Positions 1 to 12,659 of a DNA stretch of 64,000 nucleotides are shown one piece after another (the first letter of the stretch is position 1; every line of letters starts with the position of its first letter). The notes beneath the pieces were generated by a model. It made no database searches. It was given only the letters and a program-made list of their open reading frames with translations, and was not told the DNA's origin. Made by a program: the position numbers and the translations under genes. Source of the stretch: Eulemur rufifrons (Eukaryota > Chordata > Mammalia > Primates > Lemuridae); the NCBI RefSeq assembly GCF_041146395.1, contig NC_090989.1, forward strand, positions 219,388,843 through 219,452,842. Reading direction: 5' to 3'.

Positions 1-659
1 CCATCATATACTACAGTACATATAAAGCCAGAAGCAACTTACATATCCAGCACATATGTCTAAATGTATAATGTATTTTAGTATTGAAATATGTATTGAA
101 AAATAAGGAGCTCTTACAATTATTCTTTTGTAAAATGTTTAATGATTGGGAAAAGTTCATTATGATGCACTAGTAAGTGGGAAAGTATATAAATGCATCT
201 GTGATATGAGATATGCATACAATTGTGTGCATACAATAGAAGAAAAAGAGGACTGCTAGGAAAATCATCAAATTATGAGCATAAGAGGTTGTTTCTGTTA
301 TCTTCTTAATATGATATGTATTTGATATTTAAAACAATAACATATTTTATAATTGAAAAGATTTTTCTCAAAAAATAAAATAAATAATGTCTAATCATAC
401 CAAAGCTTTTATCACTCTTGGTTTGTTTCATGTATTTTATGCTTCTGACTCTAAGCATAAACTATGCCACCATCCCTAATAGACAAAATGAGACCAAAAC
501 TAAGTTTAATGTGTAAAATCCTTATATTATTTTGCTTAATTTTTGACACGCTTGGTTCTTAGAAATTAGAACTTTCTGCTGCTACATTTCTGTTATAAAT
601 ATTTCTAAGAATCCTAAGTGTATATTGAAATGATATTTTTGAATGCATAATGTAGCTTT
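1..659. other. Unassigned AT-rich DNA
   Basis: No gene, RNA or clear repeat family is visible. The sequence is AT-rich, with many stops in all frames. Confidence 0.5.
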
Positions 660-1110
660 CATTTTATAAAGCTGAACTGTATTTGTTCACTTTTTTAAAC
701 TTGAGTCTATTTTCAGACTTTTGCTATGCTGCAATAAACTCACTTTTGGGTCTTTATGCACACATACAGATAAACCTAAAACATGTAAATACCTTGACCT
801 GGCATTGTTGTGCCAAAAGTTGAGTCATTTCAGTTTTCAAAGACATTGCTAAGGTGTCATCTAAAAGCATTGCACCAGTTTGTACTCTTATCAAGAATGC
901 ACGAGTGTTTTCCTGCATTTTGTTAGTATTTGATATCAACCTTTTTGGTGTGTTGCAATATAATGGATGACAAATAGTATCGCTATTTTAATTTGTATTT
1001 ATTTAACAATGGATGTGATTTACTGATTTATAAACCCATGTGTACTTTTCATATGAACATCACCTTTATAATTTTGCTCCTTTTTTCCTACTAGATTATT
1101 GGTCTAAAAA
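660..1110 (-). mobile_element. Old L1 (L1M-type) 3' region fragment, antisense
   Basis: The stretch reads as the reverse complement of an L1 ORF2 end and 3' region. Landmarks in order are 'gctatgctgcaataaac' (near 725), 'attgcaccagtttgtactc' (near 868) and 'tagattattggtct' (near 1092), each a degenerate form of an L1 landmark in the expected order. No frame is intact. The short minus-strand frame at 754-939 has no recognisable coding content. Subfamily not assigned. Confidence 0.5.
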
Positions 1111-1599
1111 TAAAAAGAATTTGTGGAGTAGCTGAAGGCAATGCTGGGATGCAAGGTGTAAAATAAGTAATCTCCCAAATCCCCTTCCCAAATGATAAGA
1201 AATAATTTTACAGCTACAAAATTTCTTCACAAAGCCACAACCTCAGCATTCCTAGATCTCAGAGAATGCCTGGACCAGTAAATATGATGAATCCCCCTAA
1301 CTCCTGCTGTCCAGTCCTGCTGAGAACCAAGGTAGATGGCAAAGTCTTCAGGGCAGACAGGGGAGGGCAGACGGCCAGGGCCCCTGGGGGAGAGGTGGAG
1401 CAATCTCCAGAAAGGTTAATCCACCCTGAATCTGAACCATTTAAAAAGTAACCAGGCAAATGGAGCAGCATTGACTGAAAAAGATTTGAAAGTTCAAGCC
1501 ACTGGAAGGGCCAAGATTACCACTGAAAGAGATAGACTTGGTTTAAAGGCACAAGTATGATTTTAAAGGGACAGTCTTTAATCCAAACACACAGCTTCT
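1111..1599. other. Unassigned stretch with a GC-richer patch
   Basis: Positions about 1260-1440 are GC-richer than the surroundings and carry overlapping 61-70-codon frames on both strands. These have no recognisable motif and look like chance frames in GC-richer DNA. It might be the 5' part of the old L1/HAL1-like element that follows, but I cannot show this. Confidence 0.35.
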
Positions 1600-2250
1600 G
1601 GCAGAGGAAAGAAAGGAAAAGGAAGGAAGAAGGACCCTAACATACCAAAGAGAATTTTAAAAAAATGGACAAATGTCTCTCTTCAAAGCAACCAAACAAA
1701 CCTCCTAAAAGTACTGCATTTTACTGGAGAGAAAAGAGTGTTATTAAACCAGGAGTCTTGTAAAACATCCCATTATCACAGTAATGAACAAGAGGAAAAT
1801 AAAATCTATACAGAACTATGACAGGAAATGGAGTAAATGAATTTTCAAATAAATTTTCTGAGGGATTCTCTCACCCCCCCAAAATTATAGTAACAACTAT
1901 GAAGTAGAAGAAAACTATAAGTGTACACCCCAAATGGAATTCTATATGCTCAAACATTTGAGAATATAACAAGGACACTTTAAATCAAAAAATGCAAAAC
2001 TATGAATTAAAATGGACAAAACCCAAGGAGAAATGAAAAAAAAAAATGGTTGATTGAAATCAAGAGGGAAATATAAGAAAATGACAAAATCATCTCAAAA
2101 ATTAAAAGTAAATTACAAGAACAAATAGACTCAAATAAAAAATTATTAAGTAGCATTCAAAGGCAGGCAAACAACAGAGAATGAAAACAGTATAAAAAAG
2201 AAATAAAATAGGTCAGAGAGAAAGTGATAGAGATGGAAGATAAGATGTAA
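1600..2250 (+). mobile_element. Old L1 or HAL1-like ORF1-region relic
   Basis: Strongly A-rich plus strand with the Lys/Glu/Asn-rich, coiled-coil-like composition of L1 ORF1. It contains decayed phrases such as 'gaaatcaagagggaaata' near 2057 and many frame breaks. HAL1 (an L1 with only ORF1) is an alternative to an ordinary L1M. No frame survives. Confidence 0.35.
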
Positions 2251-2484
2251 TCTAATTAGCAAAGTATTTCTCATAAGGGAATGGCCTAGCAATTCTCTGT
2301 GAACTTATGTGATTACTAGATTTGAACACATTAGTAAATTGGTTGCAGATAATGGGAGTAAGGGTTGTTATAGCTGGAGAAAAAAGTCATAAATCAGAGA
2401 AAGTTGGAAGGCTAAAATGAATCCTATGGTATCACTTTGGAATCAGTATAAACTCACTGTTTTTCATGCGTTATGTGTGTATAC

Positions 2485-2715
2485 AGATAAATAGTAAATA
2501 ATTAATAAATAATTTAGGCTTTGTGAGTCACATATTATTTCTGTACATATGTACAGAATGTATGTATGTGCACACATATACATATGCACATATTTGTACA
2601 TATTTAATATTATATATATATATATCCTTTTTTTCAACCCTTTAAAAAGGTAAAAAGAAAAATTCTCAGCTCACTGACCATACACAATAGACCTTGGGCA
2701 GATCCCTGTTCTAGG
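2485..2715. mobile_element. MER5-like hAT-Charlie relic split by a simple repeat
   Basis: The left piece contains 'aatttaggctttgtgagtca' (near 2512) and the right piece 'ccctttaaaaaggtaaaaag' followed by 'ttctcagctcactgacc'. These are two separated landmarks of the MER5 group of short non-autonomous hAT elements. Between them lies a TG/TA-rich simple repeat that is not part of the family. Terminal repeats are too decayed to mark exact ends. Confidence 0.5.
2555..2631. repeat. Imperfect (TATG)/(CATA)/(TA) simple repeat
   Basis: Alternating purine-pyrimidine tract ending in a pure TA run near 2613-2626. It sits inside the MER5-like relic. Confidence 0.75.
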
Positions 2716-4139
2716 CCCAGAAGCAATGCTTCACTTCTGCTCTCAATTAATGAGAACTAGTCACATTGCCTGTACTAGATGGAGAGAATTAGGATATGTG
2801 GTTGAGTTGTATGCTCACTGAGAGAATGGAGTTTGTTCATATCTCATCAGCCCTGCTATCTACCTCATTTTTCTGCCCTGGAGGAGATTTTCTTTTGATT
2901 CTAATTACAATGATTTTAACCTTATTTCAGGATTGGCTCCCTGGTTAATGACATGGTATCTGAGGGTCCTGATGTCCATGATCCTTTTTTTACTATTACC
3001 AATTAGTGAAGGGGAAAAATGATTTACTGGCAACCTGCAAGGAATTACTATAACCCAAAAAGTTAACTAAGATTTGTGTTTAATTTCTTATTTATTTTTA
3101 GTGATTAAAAGAAAGGGGTAAACATATAAATAGTTTAAAGAATCCACAGGTCTTAATTCATGTCAAGAATGCCACCAGCAGTGTACCCTCCAAGGTGTGT
3201 GGAAGGGACTCAAGTCTGAGTGTCGGGGAATAAGGCTGATCAAGCAGCTTTAAACTTTTATTCTAATTTTTCATCTAAGAACATGAAGGAAATAAATTTT
3301 GTATAATTGTGGCAAATAAGTCCTCATCCACTTCTGAATTCAGCAAATGTCACAGTTAAGTAAAAAATACAAAAATTCTAAATATAATAATTTCAATATA
3401 TATGAAGTGATAGATTCATGCAATTCAAAATCAGTTGAACTAAGCACTTTTGTAAATAAATTTATAATTGTTTTAAATGATTCAGTAAAAAATGAAATGC
3501 CTAGTTATTTCTGTATTATTCACATTTTAGTAATTCCAATGATGAAAGTAATTTTATAGAACAATATTATAAGAATTACCAGAGAAGAAAATATTTGGGG
3601 TGACAATCACTATATGTTTGTTCATTTTTAAAAATGTCATTTTTCTTCCAGGGGAACATATGTTTGCTGTTTTTCTGTTTTGTTTTTCTGAGCTGTCACA
3701 AGGTACTTTGTACTTAGCCTGCAATCCCCAAGAAAGGCCAATCGTGTGATCTCCAAGGGAGATGACTTTAATTCGACCTCTATTTCTAGTTTCCTTACTC
3801 GCCAATTCTTAATAGATTAAAAGTCTAAGCTTTAATAATACAGGGCCATAGAGACAGGAACATCATACAGACTTCTATCAAGAACTTAGGAGGGAAAAAA
3901 AAAATCTTAAGAAAAAGCTAGGGCAGTTTCTTAGGACTGGATATTTCCTACTCTTTGCCTGCTCTCAAACTTTGTGAGCTTAAACCAACTTTACTTTTTG
4001 AAGAGATCTTGGATGACTAAACCCATATTTCTCCATACTGCTTGCCTTCTATCCTTCTTTAATCCTTTTTGTTTTTATCTTCATAAATCCTTAACAATTT
4101 CAAAAATGAAATACTTATTCAGGTCAAAAGTTGTACCAT
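2716..4139. other. Unassigned
   Basis: No gene or confident repeat. Positions about 2700-2860 weakly resemble the unnamed old repeat at 28650-29110 ('cttctgctctca', 'gaactagtcacat'). The 70- and 83-codon frames at 3347-3559 (+) and 3554-3805 (-) show no domain or codon-use signal. Confidence 0.4.
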
Positions 4140-4240
4140 AAAAGATGCTGCTTGAGGACAGGGACTGAGTCTTGCATGTATTTGTAATGCTTACTTTCTC
4201 TAGTGCAATGGTTTTCATGTAATAAAGGCATAATAAAATA
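4140..4240 (+). mobile_element. L2/MIR3-type 3' tail
   Basis: 'cttgaggacagggactgagt' followed by 'taatgcttactttctctagtgcaatgg' and then 'aataaagg' matches the order of landmarks in the shared L2/MIR3 3' end. It is short and diverged. Confidence 0.4.
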
Positions 4241-4954
4241 AGGATAATTTTTTTCTGTACAATATGATTTAAATTGAATTAGTGCACATAGTCATTGTGC
4301 TACAATAAATTCCATTCCCATTCTAAAATTCTTATCTTTGTTCTCCCTATTCACTTCACTGGGAACATAACACATACTCATTTATCCATCCAGTCAAATA
4401 AAAGGCATACTTCTCTTTTGAGTGAAGTATTTAAAAGTGTAAAGTTAAAATTTCCATGAGTTTCCTCTTCTTCTGAATTCACATTTTCCTGAATTACATA
4501 TGCTTATATGAACTTTTATATTGCATGTTGTCTTTTTATGGCCCTGTTTTCTCCCAATTGGTATTAAACTACATAACAAAATAAGTATTATTCACAATCT
4601 ATCTTCCCCAGAGTGCCCTGCAGGAATCATTGTACATAATGAATACTTAATGAGTGCATCAAATAAATTCATTTTGAAAAACGAAATAAATGACAAACAT
4701 TTGTCCTTTATTTCCCAAACTAGAGATTCAAATATTTGAATGTTTATTTTAGAAATGTTCCAAGGTATTATAAAAAATAAGGTAAACAGGCTTGTTTTTT
4801 ATTTGTTTGTTTTGCTTTTTGCTTGGGTATGATCACTTTAAGCATGACCACTGTGAAGACAAATTTAAGAACTAAAGATTAGGTAATAACATATTAATGT
4901 TTTAGCTCTAATATCTGAGGCCTTAAAATAATCTTTCTTATAAAAATGGATTGT
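4241..4954. other. Mostly unassigned; possible L2 tail at 4560-4680
   Basis: The part at 4600-4680 ('ccagagtgccctgcag', then 'gaatacttaatgagtgcatc') looks like a decayed L2 3' end on the plus strand. The rest shows nothing recognisable. Confidence 0.35.
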
Positions 4955-5114
4955 GCTCTACTATGGACTGAATATTTGTGTCCCTCAAAATTCACACTTT
5001 GAAGCCTAAATCCCCAATGTGATGGTATTTGGAGATGGGGCCTTTGGGAGGCAATTAGGTCATGAGGACAGAGCTCTCATAAATGGAATTAATGCCTTAT
5101 AAGAAGATACACAG
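4955..5114 (+). mobile_element. MaLR-type LTR, first half (split by L1)
   Basis: Starts near 'actatggactgaatatttgt' and runs through 'aatgtgatggtatttggaga', 'ggcctttgggaggcaattag' and 'gccttataagaagatac'. These are the ordered landmarks of the MST/MLT1 group of ERVL-MaLR LTRs. The sequence then breaks off into L1 and resumes in register at 9115. No TG terminus is certain. Confidence 0.7.
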
Positions 5115-6430
5115 ATTAGTGGATTAATCTCATAAATGGATTAAATTCTCTGATGAAAAGACAGAATAGCTGAATGCCTTAAGAAACAAGAACGAACTAA
5201 GTGTTGCTTATAAGAGACTCAGTTCAGTCTTAAGGAAATGCATAGACTGAAAGTGAAGGGATAGGAAAAAAAAAAAAAAACGTGTCATGCAAATGGTAAC
5301 TGGTAAACAAAAGAGAGCAGGGTGGCTATACTTATATCAGACCAAATAAATAAATTGTAAGTCAAAACTTGTAAAAACAAACAAAGAAAATTATTATGTA
5401 ATGATAAAGAAGTCAATTCATCAAGAGGATATAACAATTGTAAATATACATGCACTCAACATCTAGGCACTTAAGTATATAAAGCAAATATTAACAAATA
5501 TGAAGGGAGAAATAGAAACATTATAGTGGTAGGGGACTTCAGTACCCCCCTTTCAACAATGGATAGATCATGAAGACAGAAAATCAAAAAGGAAATATTG
5601 GACTTAAAATATGCTTTATGTCAAATGGACTTAAACATATACAGAACATTCCATCCAATAGCAGCATAATACACATAATTTGCTAGTGCACATGGAATAT
5701 TTTCCAATATATATCATATGTTAGGCCACAAAACAGCTTGAACAAATTTAAGAATACTGAAATCATATCAAGTATACTTCTTAAGCACAATGGTATAAAA
5801 CTAGAAATCAATTATAGGAGGAAATTTGGAAAGTTCACAAATATTTGAAATTAAACAATATAGTCCTGAACAACCAATGGGTCAAAAAAGAAATCAAAAT
5901 AGAAATTTAAACATATCTTGAGAAAAACAAAAATGTAAACACAACTTACCTAAATTCATGGGATGCAGCAAAAGCAGTTCTAAGCGGGAAGTTTATAGTA
6001 GTTAACCTACAATAAGGAAAAAAGAAAGATCTGAAATTAACAACCTCACTTTACACCTCAAAGAATTAAAAAAAAAAAAAGAAAAAGAAAAACAAACCAA
6101 GCCTAAAGTTAGCAGAAGAAAGGAAGCTAACAAAAACCAGAGCAGAAATAAATGAATAGAGACTAGAAATACAATAAAAAAAAAATCAATGAAAATAAGA
6201 TTTGGTTTTGAAAAGATAAACAAAATTGATAAACCTTTAGCTAGACTAACAAAAAATGAGAGAAGATTCAAATAAATAAAAATTATGAATGAAAGATGAG
6301 ACATTATAACTGATACTACAGAAATAAGAGTAGTCTCATAAGAGACTACTATGAACAATTATATGCCAACAAATTGGATAGCCTAGAAGAAATGGAGAAA
6401 TTCCTAATAACATAATACAAGCTTTCAAGA

Positions 6431-7240
6431 ATGAACGATGAAGAAACAAAAATTCTGAACAGACCAATGAGTAAAGAGATTGAATCAATAATAAAAAGTC
6501 TCCCACCAAAGAAAACTGAGAACATGGCTTCACTGCTTGCTGAATTCTACCAAACATTTAAAGAGCTAATTCCAATTCTTCTTAAACTCTTCCAAAAAGT
6601 TAAAGAAGAAAGATTACTTCCAAACTGAATTTATGAGGTCAACATTATCATAATACCAAAATCAGACAAGACACTATAAGAAAAGAAAACAACAGGCCAA
6701 TATGTCTGATGAACATAGCTGCAAAAATCCTCAACAAAATATTAACAAACCAAATTCAACAACACATTGAAAGGATTATATGTATGTACATGATCAAGTG
6801 GAATTTATCCCTGGGATGCAAGCATGTTTCAACACATACAAATCAATAAATGTGATACATCACATTAACAGAATGAAGGACAAAAAACATATGATCATAT
6901 CATTAGATGCAGAAAAAGCATTTGACAAAATTCAACATCCTTTCGTAATTAAAACTTTCAACAAATTAGATATAGAAGGATTGTACCTGAACACAATAAA
7001 GGCCACCTATGATAAGCCCAAAACCAACATCATACTCAACAGTGAAACCTTGAAATATTTCCTCTAAGATTATGAATGAAACAAAGATGCTCACTCTCAC
7101 CACTTCTATTCAGCATAATATTGGAAGATTTAGCCAGAGAAGTTAGGTAAGAAAATGGAATAAAAGGCATCCATATTGAAAAGGAATAAGTAAAATTATC
7201 TCTGTTTTGCAAGACGACATAACCTAGAAAATCATAAAGA
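6431..7240 (+). pseudogene. L1 ORF2 reverse-transcriptase remnant
   Basis: Two frames, 6431-6628 and 6780-7067, translate to L1 ORF2. The second holds the RT segment around '[15 protein letters not shown]' (near 6900-6945) and '[10 protein letters not shown]'. Downstream, the catalytic FADD region (near 7198-7220) reads in a shifted frame as a degraded 'VLQDD', so the active-site motif is lost. No function is possible. Confidence 0.9.
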
Positions 7241-7942
7241 CTCCACCAAGAAACATTTTAAATACTAATAAAAAAATTCAGGAAAGTTGCAAGATACAAA
7301 ACCAATATATAGAAATTGATTGCATTTCTATACACTACAACCAATTATCCAGAAAAGAAGTTAAGAAAATTATTCCATTTATAAATAACAGCAACAAGAA
7401 TAAAATACTTAGTAACAAATTTAACCAAGGAGGTGAAAGATGTGCACACTTAAAACTGTAAAACTGATGAAAGAAATTAAAATGGACACACATAAGTAGA
7501 AAGACATCTTGTGTTCATGGTCTGAAAAATTAGTAGTATTAAAATGTCCACTCTACCCAAAGCCATCTGCAGATTCAATGCAATCCCTAACAAACTTTCA
7601 ACAGCATTTTTCACAGACACGAAAAAAAAAAAAAAAAAGAATTCTAAAATTCATATGGAACCACAAAAGACCCCATATAGCTAAAGCAATCTTGAGCAAG
7701 AAGAACAAAGCTGGAGGAATCACACTTCCTAATTTCAAGTTATATCACAAAACTGTTATAATCAAAACAGTACGTTACTGACATAAAAGATAACATGAAG
7801 ACCAATGAAACAGAATAGAAAGCCCTGAAATTAACCCACCAATATACAACCAACTAATCTTTCACAAAGGTACCAAGAATATGCAATCAGGAAAGGATAG
7901 CCCCTTCGATAAATTGTGTTGGGAAACTTAATATCCACATGC

Positions 7943-7985
7943 AGGAAAAGGAAGGAAGGAAGGAGGGAGGGAGGGAGGGAGGAGA
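7943..7985 (+). repeat. (GGAA)n/(GGGA)n microsatellite inside L1
   Basis: Four or so GGAA units pass into five GGGA units. It interrupts the L1 ORF2 C-terminal region, so it expanded after insertion. Confidence 0.9.
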
Positions 7986-9114
7986 AAAGAAGAAGCACAA
8001 GCAGAAAGAAATTGGATCTTTATCGTAAACCATATGCAAAAATCAACTCAAAATGGATTAAAGATTTAAATGTAGACCTGAAACTATAAAACTCCTAGAA
8101 GAAAATGTTGGGGAAAATCTCCTCACCATTGGTCTTGGCAATATTTTTGGATATGACATCAAAAAGACAAACAAAAATGCACAACTAAACAAGTAGGACT
8201 ACATCAAATAAAAAGTTTTAGCACAGCAGTGAAAACCACCACCAAAATAAAAAGACAACCTATGGAATGGGAGAAAATATTCAGAAACCATATATCCAAT
8301 AAGAGGTTAAATATATTAGAAACTCAATAGCAACAAACAAACAAATGGGCAAACACAAATAACCCAATTAAAAAAATAAGCAAAGGACCTAAATAAACAT
8401 TTTTTTCCAAGGAAGACATACAAATGACCAACTGTTATATGAAGAAAATGTTCAACATTACTAATCATCATAAAATACAAATCAAAACCACAATGAGATA
8501 ATCACCCTATACTTGTTAAATGACTATTAACAAAAAGTCAAAAGATTACAAGTGCTGGTGAAAATGCAGAGAAAAGGGAACCTCTGCACACTGTTGGTGG
8601 GGATATAAATTTATATAGCCATTATGGAAAACAGTATACAGCCTCCTCAAAAAATTAAAAATAAAATTATCATATGACCCAGCAATCCCACTTTTGGGTA
8701 TATATCCAAAGAAAATAAAATTACTATCTCAAAGAGATATCTGCACTCCCATGTTTATTGTAGCATTATTCACAATAACTAAGATAGGGAAACAACCTAA
8801 GTGTCCTTCAATGTGTGAATGGATAAAGGAAATACATTTATACAATGGAATATTATTCAGCCTTAAGAGGAAATCCTGCCATTTGCAATAACATGGATGA
8901 ACCTGGAGGACATTATGTCACATAAAATAACCCAGACCCACAAAAGCAAATACTGTCTTTCACATGTGCATTGAATCTAAAGAAGTCAAAGCCACAGAAG
9001 CAGAAAGTAAAAGAGTGGTTACCAGGGAGTAAGGGTTGGGGGAAATGGAAAGCCAAGTGTTGGCCAAAGGGCACAAATTTTTAGTTATGAGATGAATTAA
9101 AAGAAAATAAAGTT

Positions 9115-9345
9115 GATACATAAGAGGGATGATCACTCTCCACTCTCTGCCATGTGAGGATATAACCAGTAGAAAGTTGTCTACAAACCTGGGGAAGTGC
9201 CCTTATCTCACACCAGATCTGCAGGTATGTTGATCTTGGACTTTTGGGCCTCCAAAACTGTAAGAAATAAATGTTTATTGTTTAAACAAGTCAGCCTACA
9301 GTAATTTGTTATAGCAGCCCAGACCAACTAAACCATATTCTATCT
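9115..9345 (+). mobile_element. MaLR-type LTR, second half
   Basis: Resumes the LTR begun at 4955: 'cactctctgccatgtgagga', 'gttgatcttggacttttggg', 'cctccaaaactgtaagaaat' and an AATAAA polyadenylation signal, ending near 'agcccagaccaactaaac'. The two halves join in register once the L1 is removed, which proves the order of events. Confidence 0.75.
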
Positions 9346-10789
9346 TCTGTCACTGGTCACTTTTCCCCCTCCACATTTTGTACAATCATTTATAGAATTA
9401 AAAAAAAAATAGATGAATACCAACTTATTTAAAAAAAAAAAATATCTCTTCTCGTCATTTTTCACCTCAGGGAGCTTGCTCATTAGCTTTTAAACCAACT
9501 CTGCTTCTGTGTATACATACACACTCCTGCTGGTTAAATGGCTGAGAAAGTACATTGCACCCTTGTTCTCAGAAAATGCATTTGTCAAAACCCTATGTAA
9601 ACAGACCATGAAGTCACTGAAACAAGAGGATTTATCGTAGGAGAAAACAGTAAAACTTGTCTCTTTTTGGTTCCATGGTCTGCTGTCAAATACCCTCAAG
9701 GTTTCAAAAGGTTTCACATCTCACTGCCTAGGAAGTATTGGGAGCTCAAAGATACCCAAACAGGGACAAAACAGGAAAAAAAAAAAAAATAACTTCTAAA
9801 ATAAAAACAAAACTGAATTAGTAGGCATGTTCGGGAGGAGTTGGTGAGTTTCAGACTTTCTCTACATTTATTTAATTTGTTGACAATTCATTTTATTTGT
9901 TTTGTTTCATTTTTAAGATTTTCAGACATGAAGAATATAGGCTAAACACCTTTGCTAATTCTAATCACTGAAGTTAGAACAGGTCGTGGTTCATGACTTT
10001 AAGTGGATTGGAGATGGCAATTAAATTCTAAGATGACCTTGGTTCCTTAAAATACAGCATTTATGTCTTTTATTTAAGCCATTGGAGAACTACCAAATGT
10101 GGATTGAGACTAAAACTTAATAAATCTTACCATTATGTTTATACACCATGCCAAAGTCATTAGTTTGAAAACTTGCTCTGATATCACCTAATTATAATTT
10201 TTGTGAATTCATTTATATCCATATAATATATAATACCTATATCAGAGTGTTTTTTTACAATAAATTATTGATTTCTGAAATGCCTAAAGAATAGAGCACT
10301 ACAGGTCTTACTTAAGCAAACCATTCTACCCATAGACAAATGTAAAAATACTGACAGGAAGATGCAGAAAATAGTTTCTAAATGGTCAGGGTTTGACTGC
10401 ATATATTTTCAAGTGGGCACTTATTCCCATGAAACTTGCAATTCTTATATCTGTATAGAATAAAGATATTCATCATATTATCAGAGACACAAACTCCTTC
10501 CACCTTTTCAAACTCCTGTAGCATATGAAGTTTTCTGTTCAAGGCTTCTATTTAAAGTCTTTTCTTTATTATGTTCCTACAGGGATTTCAAGGGCTGCTT
10601 CTAGATCTCTTGCTTTCTACTTCAGTTTCAAAAAATCCTACTGGGGTTTCTATTTTTGTGCTACTTCACCAGATGTCCAAACCATTTAAGACATGGCCTC
10701 TAAATCCTTGACAGCTATTTGAGGGTGTCAGTATGTTCTCAATTCATTTCATTTTTGCCTGATCTTGTCTTGCATTTTCCTATGCAAAG
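9346..10789. other. Unassigned AT-rich DNA
   Basis: Holds A-runs at about 9400-9408, 9430-9441 and 9776-9789. The 75-codon frame at 9490-9717 (-) has no recognisable feature. Confidence 0.5.
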
Positions 10790-10905
10790 AATAAAACAAA
10801 CATCTAAGAAGTGCCAACTGGGTGCAAGTCACTGTGTTAAGTACCGAAGGGACAATATAATACTTGTTTTCTGCTCTTAAAGAACTCAGACAAAGAAAGG
10901 AGGTT
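10790..10905 (-). mobile_element. L2 3' end, antisense
   Basis: 'gtgccaactgggtgcaagtc', 'actgtgttaagtaccgaagg' and 'ctgctcttaaagaactcag' follow the order of the antisense L2 3' end. Diverged. Confidence 0.5.
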
Positions 10906-11534
10906 GTAATTTATTAACATTTCTTATAGATTCTAAGAAATTGATTTCTATAATTTAGATTAACTCTCTTCTTTCTGAATTTCTGCTACTCTATTCAGTA
11001 CCAACTACTTAATTCTAGAATTATAAATTTATTATCTTTATCTTGGGGTGAATAAGACTTTGTGACTACTTTTAATCTACTTCCTTCTTACCGATGCCTG
11101 CTGACATATTTGGTTCCCTGTCTTGTAGCCAGAATTCTAACTAAGCAAGGTCATTAATTCTATCTAATCTAATACTTAGCCAAGAAGCTACTGAGCTCTT
11201 CACTTCCATTTTCCTACAGAATTTAATGTCATCAGTAACTCTTCTTCCTAGTCTTGGTCTGCTTTAAATCACTTGTTCAGAGAGATGAGAATAAAACTAT
11301 CAAAACAGTTTTATCGCTTAATTTTTTTTTCTGTCACAAGAGTTCAGAATGATTTCACTTTTGTATTAAGGTTTAGGCTAAATATCACAAAGAAGTGCAG
11401 TTGTCTGGGATTGGAATTTCCCTGTCAACCTTGAACCACGTTCAAGAAGTTTATGCATATGGAACTTTGGCACATGATTTAAGTATGTAGTTAAAATAAT
11501 CGACAGCCCTAACATAGCTATAAAGAATATGCAT
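10906..11534. other. Unassigned
   Basis: No gene or repeat recognised. Confidence 0.45.
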
Positions 11535-11640
11535 GAGAGAGTTGTGTAATAATTAATACTACTACTATTAATAATAAACTAACTACAACTATTATTGAGT
11601 CTTTATTATACGTTAGACTCTGAGGTAGGGATTTATCTAA
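11535..11640 (-). mobile_element. MIR fragment, antisense
   Basis: 'ctattattgagtctttatta', 'cgttagactctgaggtaggg' and the nearby ATT-rich block resemble the 3' part of MIR read on the opposite strand. Confidence 0.45.
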
Positions 11641-11719
11641 CTGAAAACTTTTAGCTTGGTTTGACAGAAAACCTCAAATAGCAGAACTTTAAACAAGAAT
11701 CAAACTTAAAAGTCCAAGA

Positions 11720-11830
11720 AAGCAGACCAGGGTCAGGGCCAGCCAGCTTCATGGGCATGTGACCCGGCAAGTCACACAAGGCCTCTGCTTGGTTTAATGC
11801 TTTTCAGGCGCCATGTTAAAAATTCTTATT
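11720..11830. mobile_element. Old unnamed repeat, piece A
   Basis: 'gccagccagcttcatgggca', 'gtgacccggcaagtcacaca' and 'ggcctctgcttggtttaatg' form a phrase I recognise as widely dispersed in mammals but cannot name. The piece at 12660 looks like the continuation of the same family. Confidence 0.3.
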
Positions 11831-12659
11831 ATTTTTATCTTTGAATATATGTTTGGTACATGAAGCCCAAGGGGAAAATGGAAGATGTGTATGAGCAGAG
11901 AAGATAGATGCGCTTATAACCTTCATGATACACAGTGAGTACAGAATCTAAGCAAACCCACTGTATGTTTGAGTTCAGTGAAACTCAAAGCAAGTACAAT
12001 CAATGTAAGTGTATTATCGCTAAGATTCAGTGGGAATACTGAACCAAGAGAGGTCATGTTTTTGTTCAAACTAGAACTTGCTTCAAACACAGAAAAAAAA
12101 AAAAAAGGTAATGGCATTTTAAAAACTGCAAACTCGTAAGGAATCCTATTGTATTGTTTTTAAACTCGTTACTTACCTGTATTACCCATTAATTACACTG
12201 AAAAAGATGACATAGAAGGAAAGGAAAGAAACGGCAACCCATCGTTCCTTTTCCTTTCAATCCTTCCTTACTCCTCAGTAAGCCAAAGGCAGATAGTGTT
12301 CTACAATAAAACTTACCAAGAAATGAAATAAAAACAGTTGTATTAGTTTTGTTCAGCATTTTCACTCTTCAGGTATAAGCACGTGTAAGATATGAAATAT
12401 AAATTGCCCAATTTCTTCTTTCTTTTTCATCTTTTTTTTTCCCATTAGAGACAGGGTCTGTTTAAATTGTGTAATATTTCAGTAATGATACGTGTGAGTC
12501 AAATTGCTTATATTTTTATTTAAAATGGCATTCTAAGCAATAACAAAGATAAACAGTGAAATTCATGCTAATAATTAACAATTGTTTTTCTTTACTAAGA
12601 ATGACATTAAACAATAAGTAGAAAATATCAGAAGTCTAGAGACAGACTAAGGAAAAAGC
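11831..12659. other. Unassigned
   Basis: Possible tiny Alu-like snippet at 12440-12462 ('ttagagacagggtct'), too short to call. A-run at 12091-12104. Confidence 0.4.

Larger units (their letters stand above)
5115..9114 (+). mobile_element. 5'-truncated L1 inserted into a MaLR LTR
   Basis: About 4 kb of L1 in sense orientation, from the ORF2 endonuclease region (near 5135) through reverse transcriptase (6430-7250) and the ORF2 C-terminus (near 8690-8900) to a short 3' UTR. ORF2 is broken by many stops and frameshifts. The 3' end stops early, at a sequence rich in A (9098-9112) about 100 bases past the ORF2 stop region, so most of the 3' UTR is missing. Flanks 'gatacacaga' (5106-5115) and 'gatacataaga' (9115-9125) may be a decayed target duplication. 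A GA-rich simple repeat lies at 7943-7985. Confidence 0.9.

Noticed and set aside
6002..6557. Phe/Leu-rich minus-strand frames resembling membrane proteins
   Set aside because: They are antisense shadows of A-rich L1 ORF2 sequence.
12420..12470. Possible Alu fragment ('ttagagacagggtct' after a T-run)
   Set aside because: Only about 15 matching bases; too short to separate from chance.
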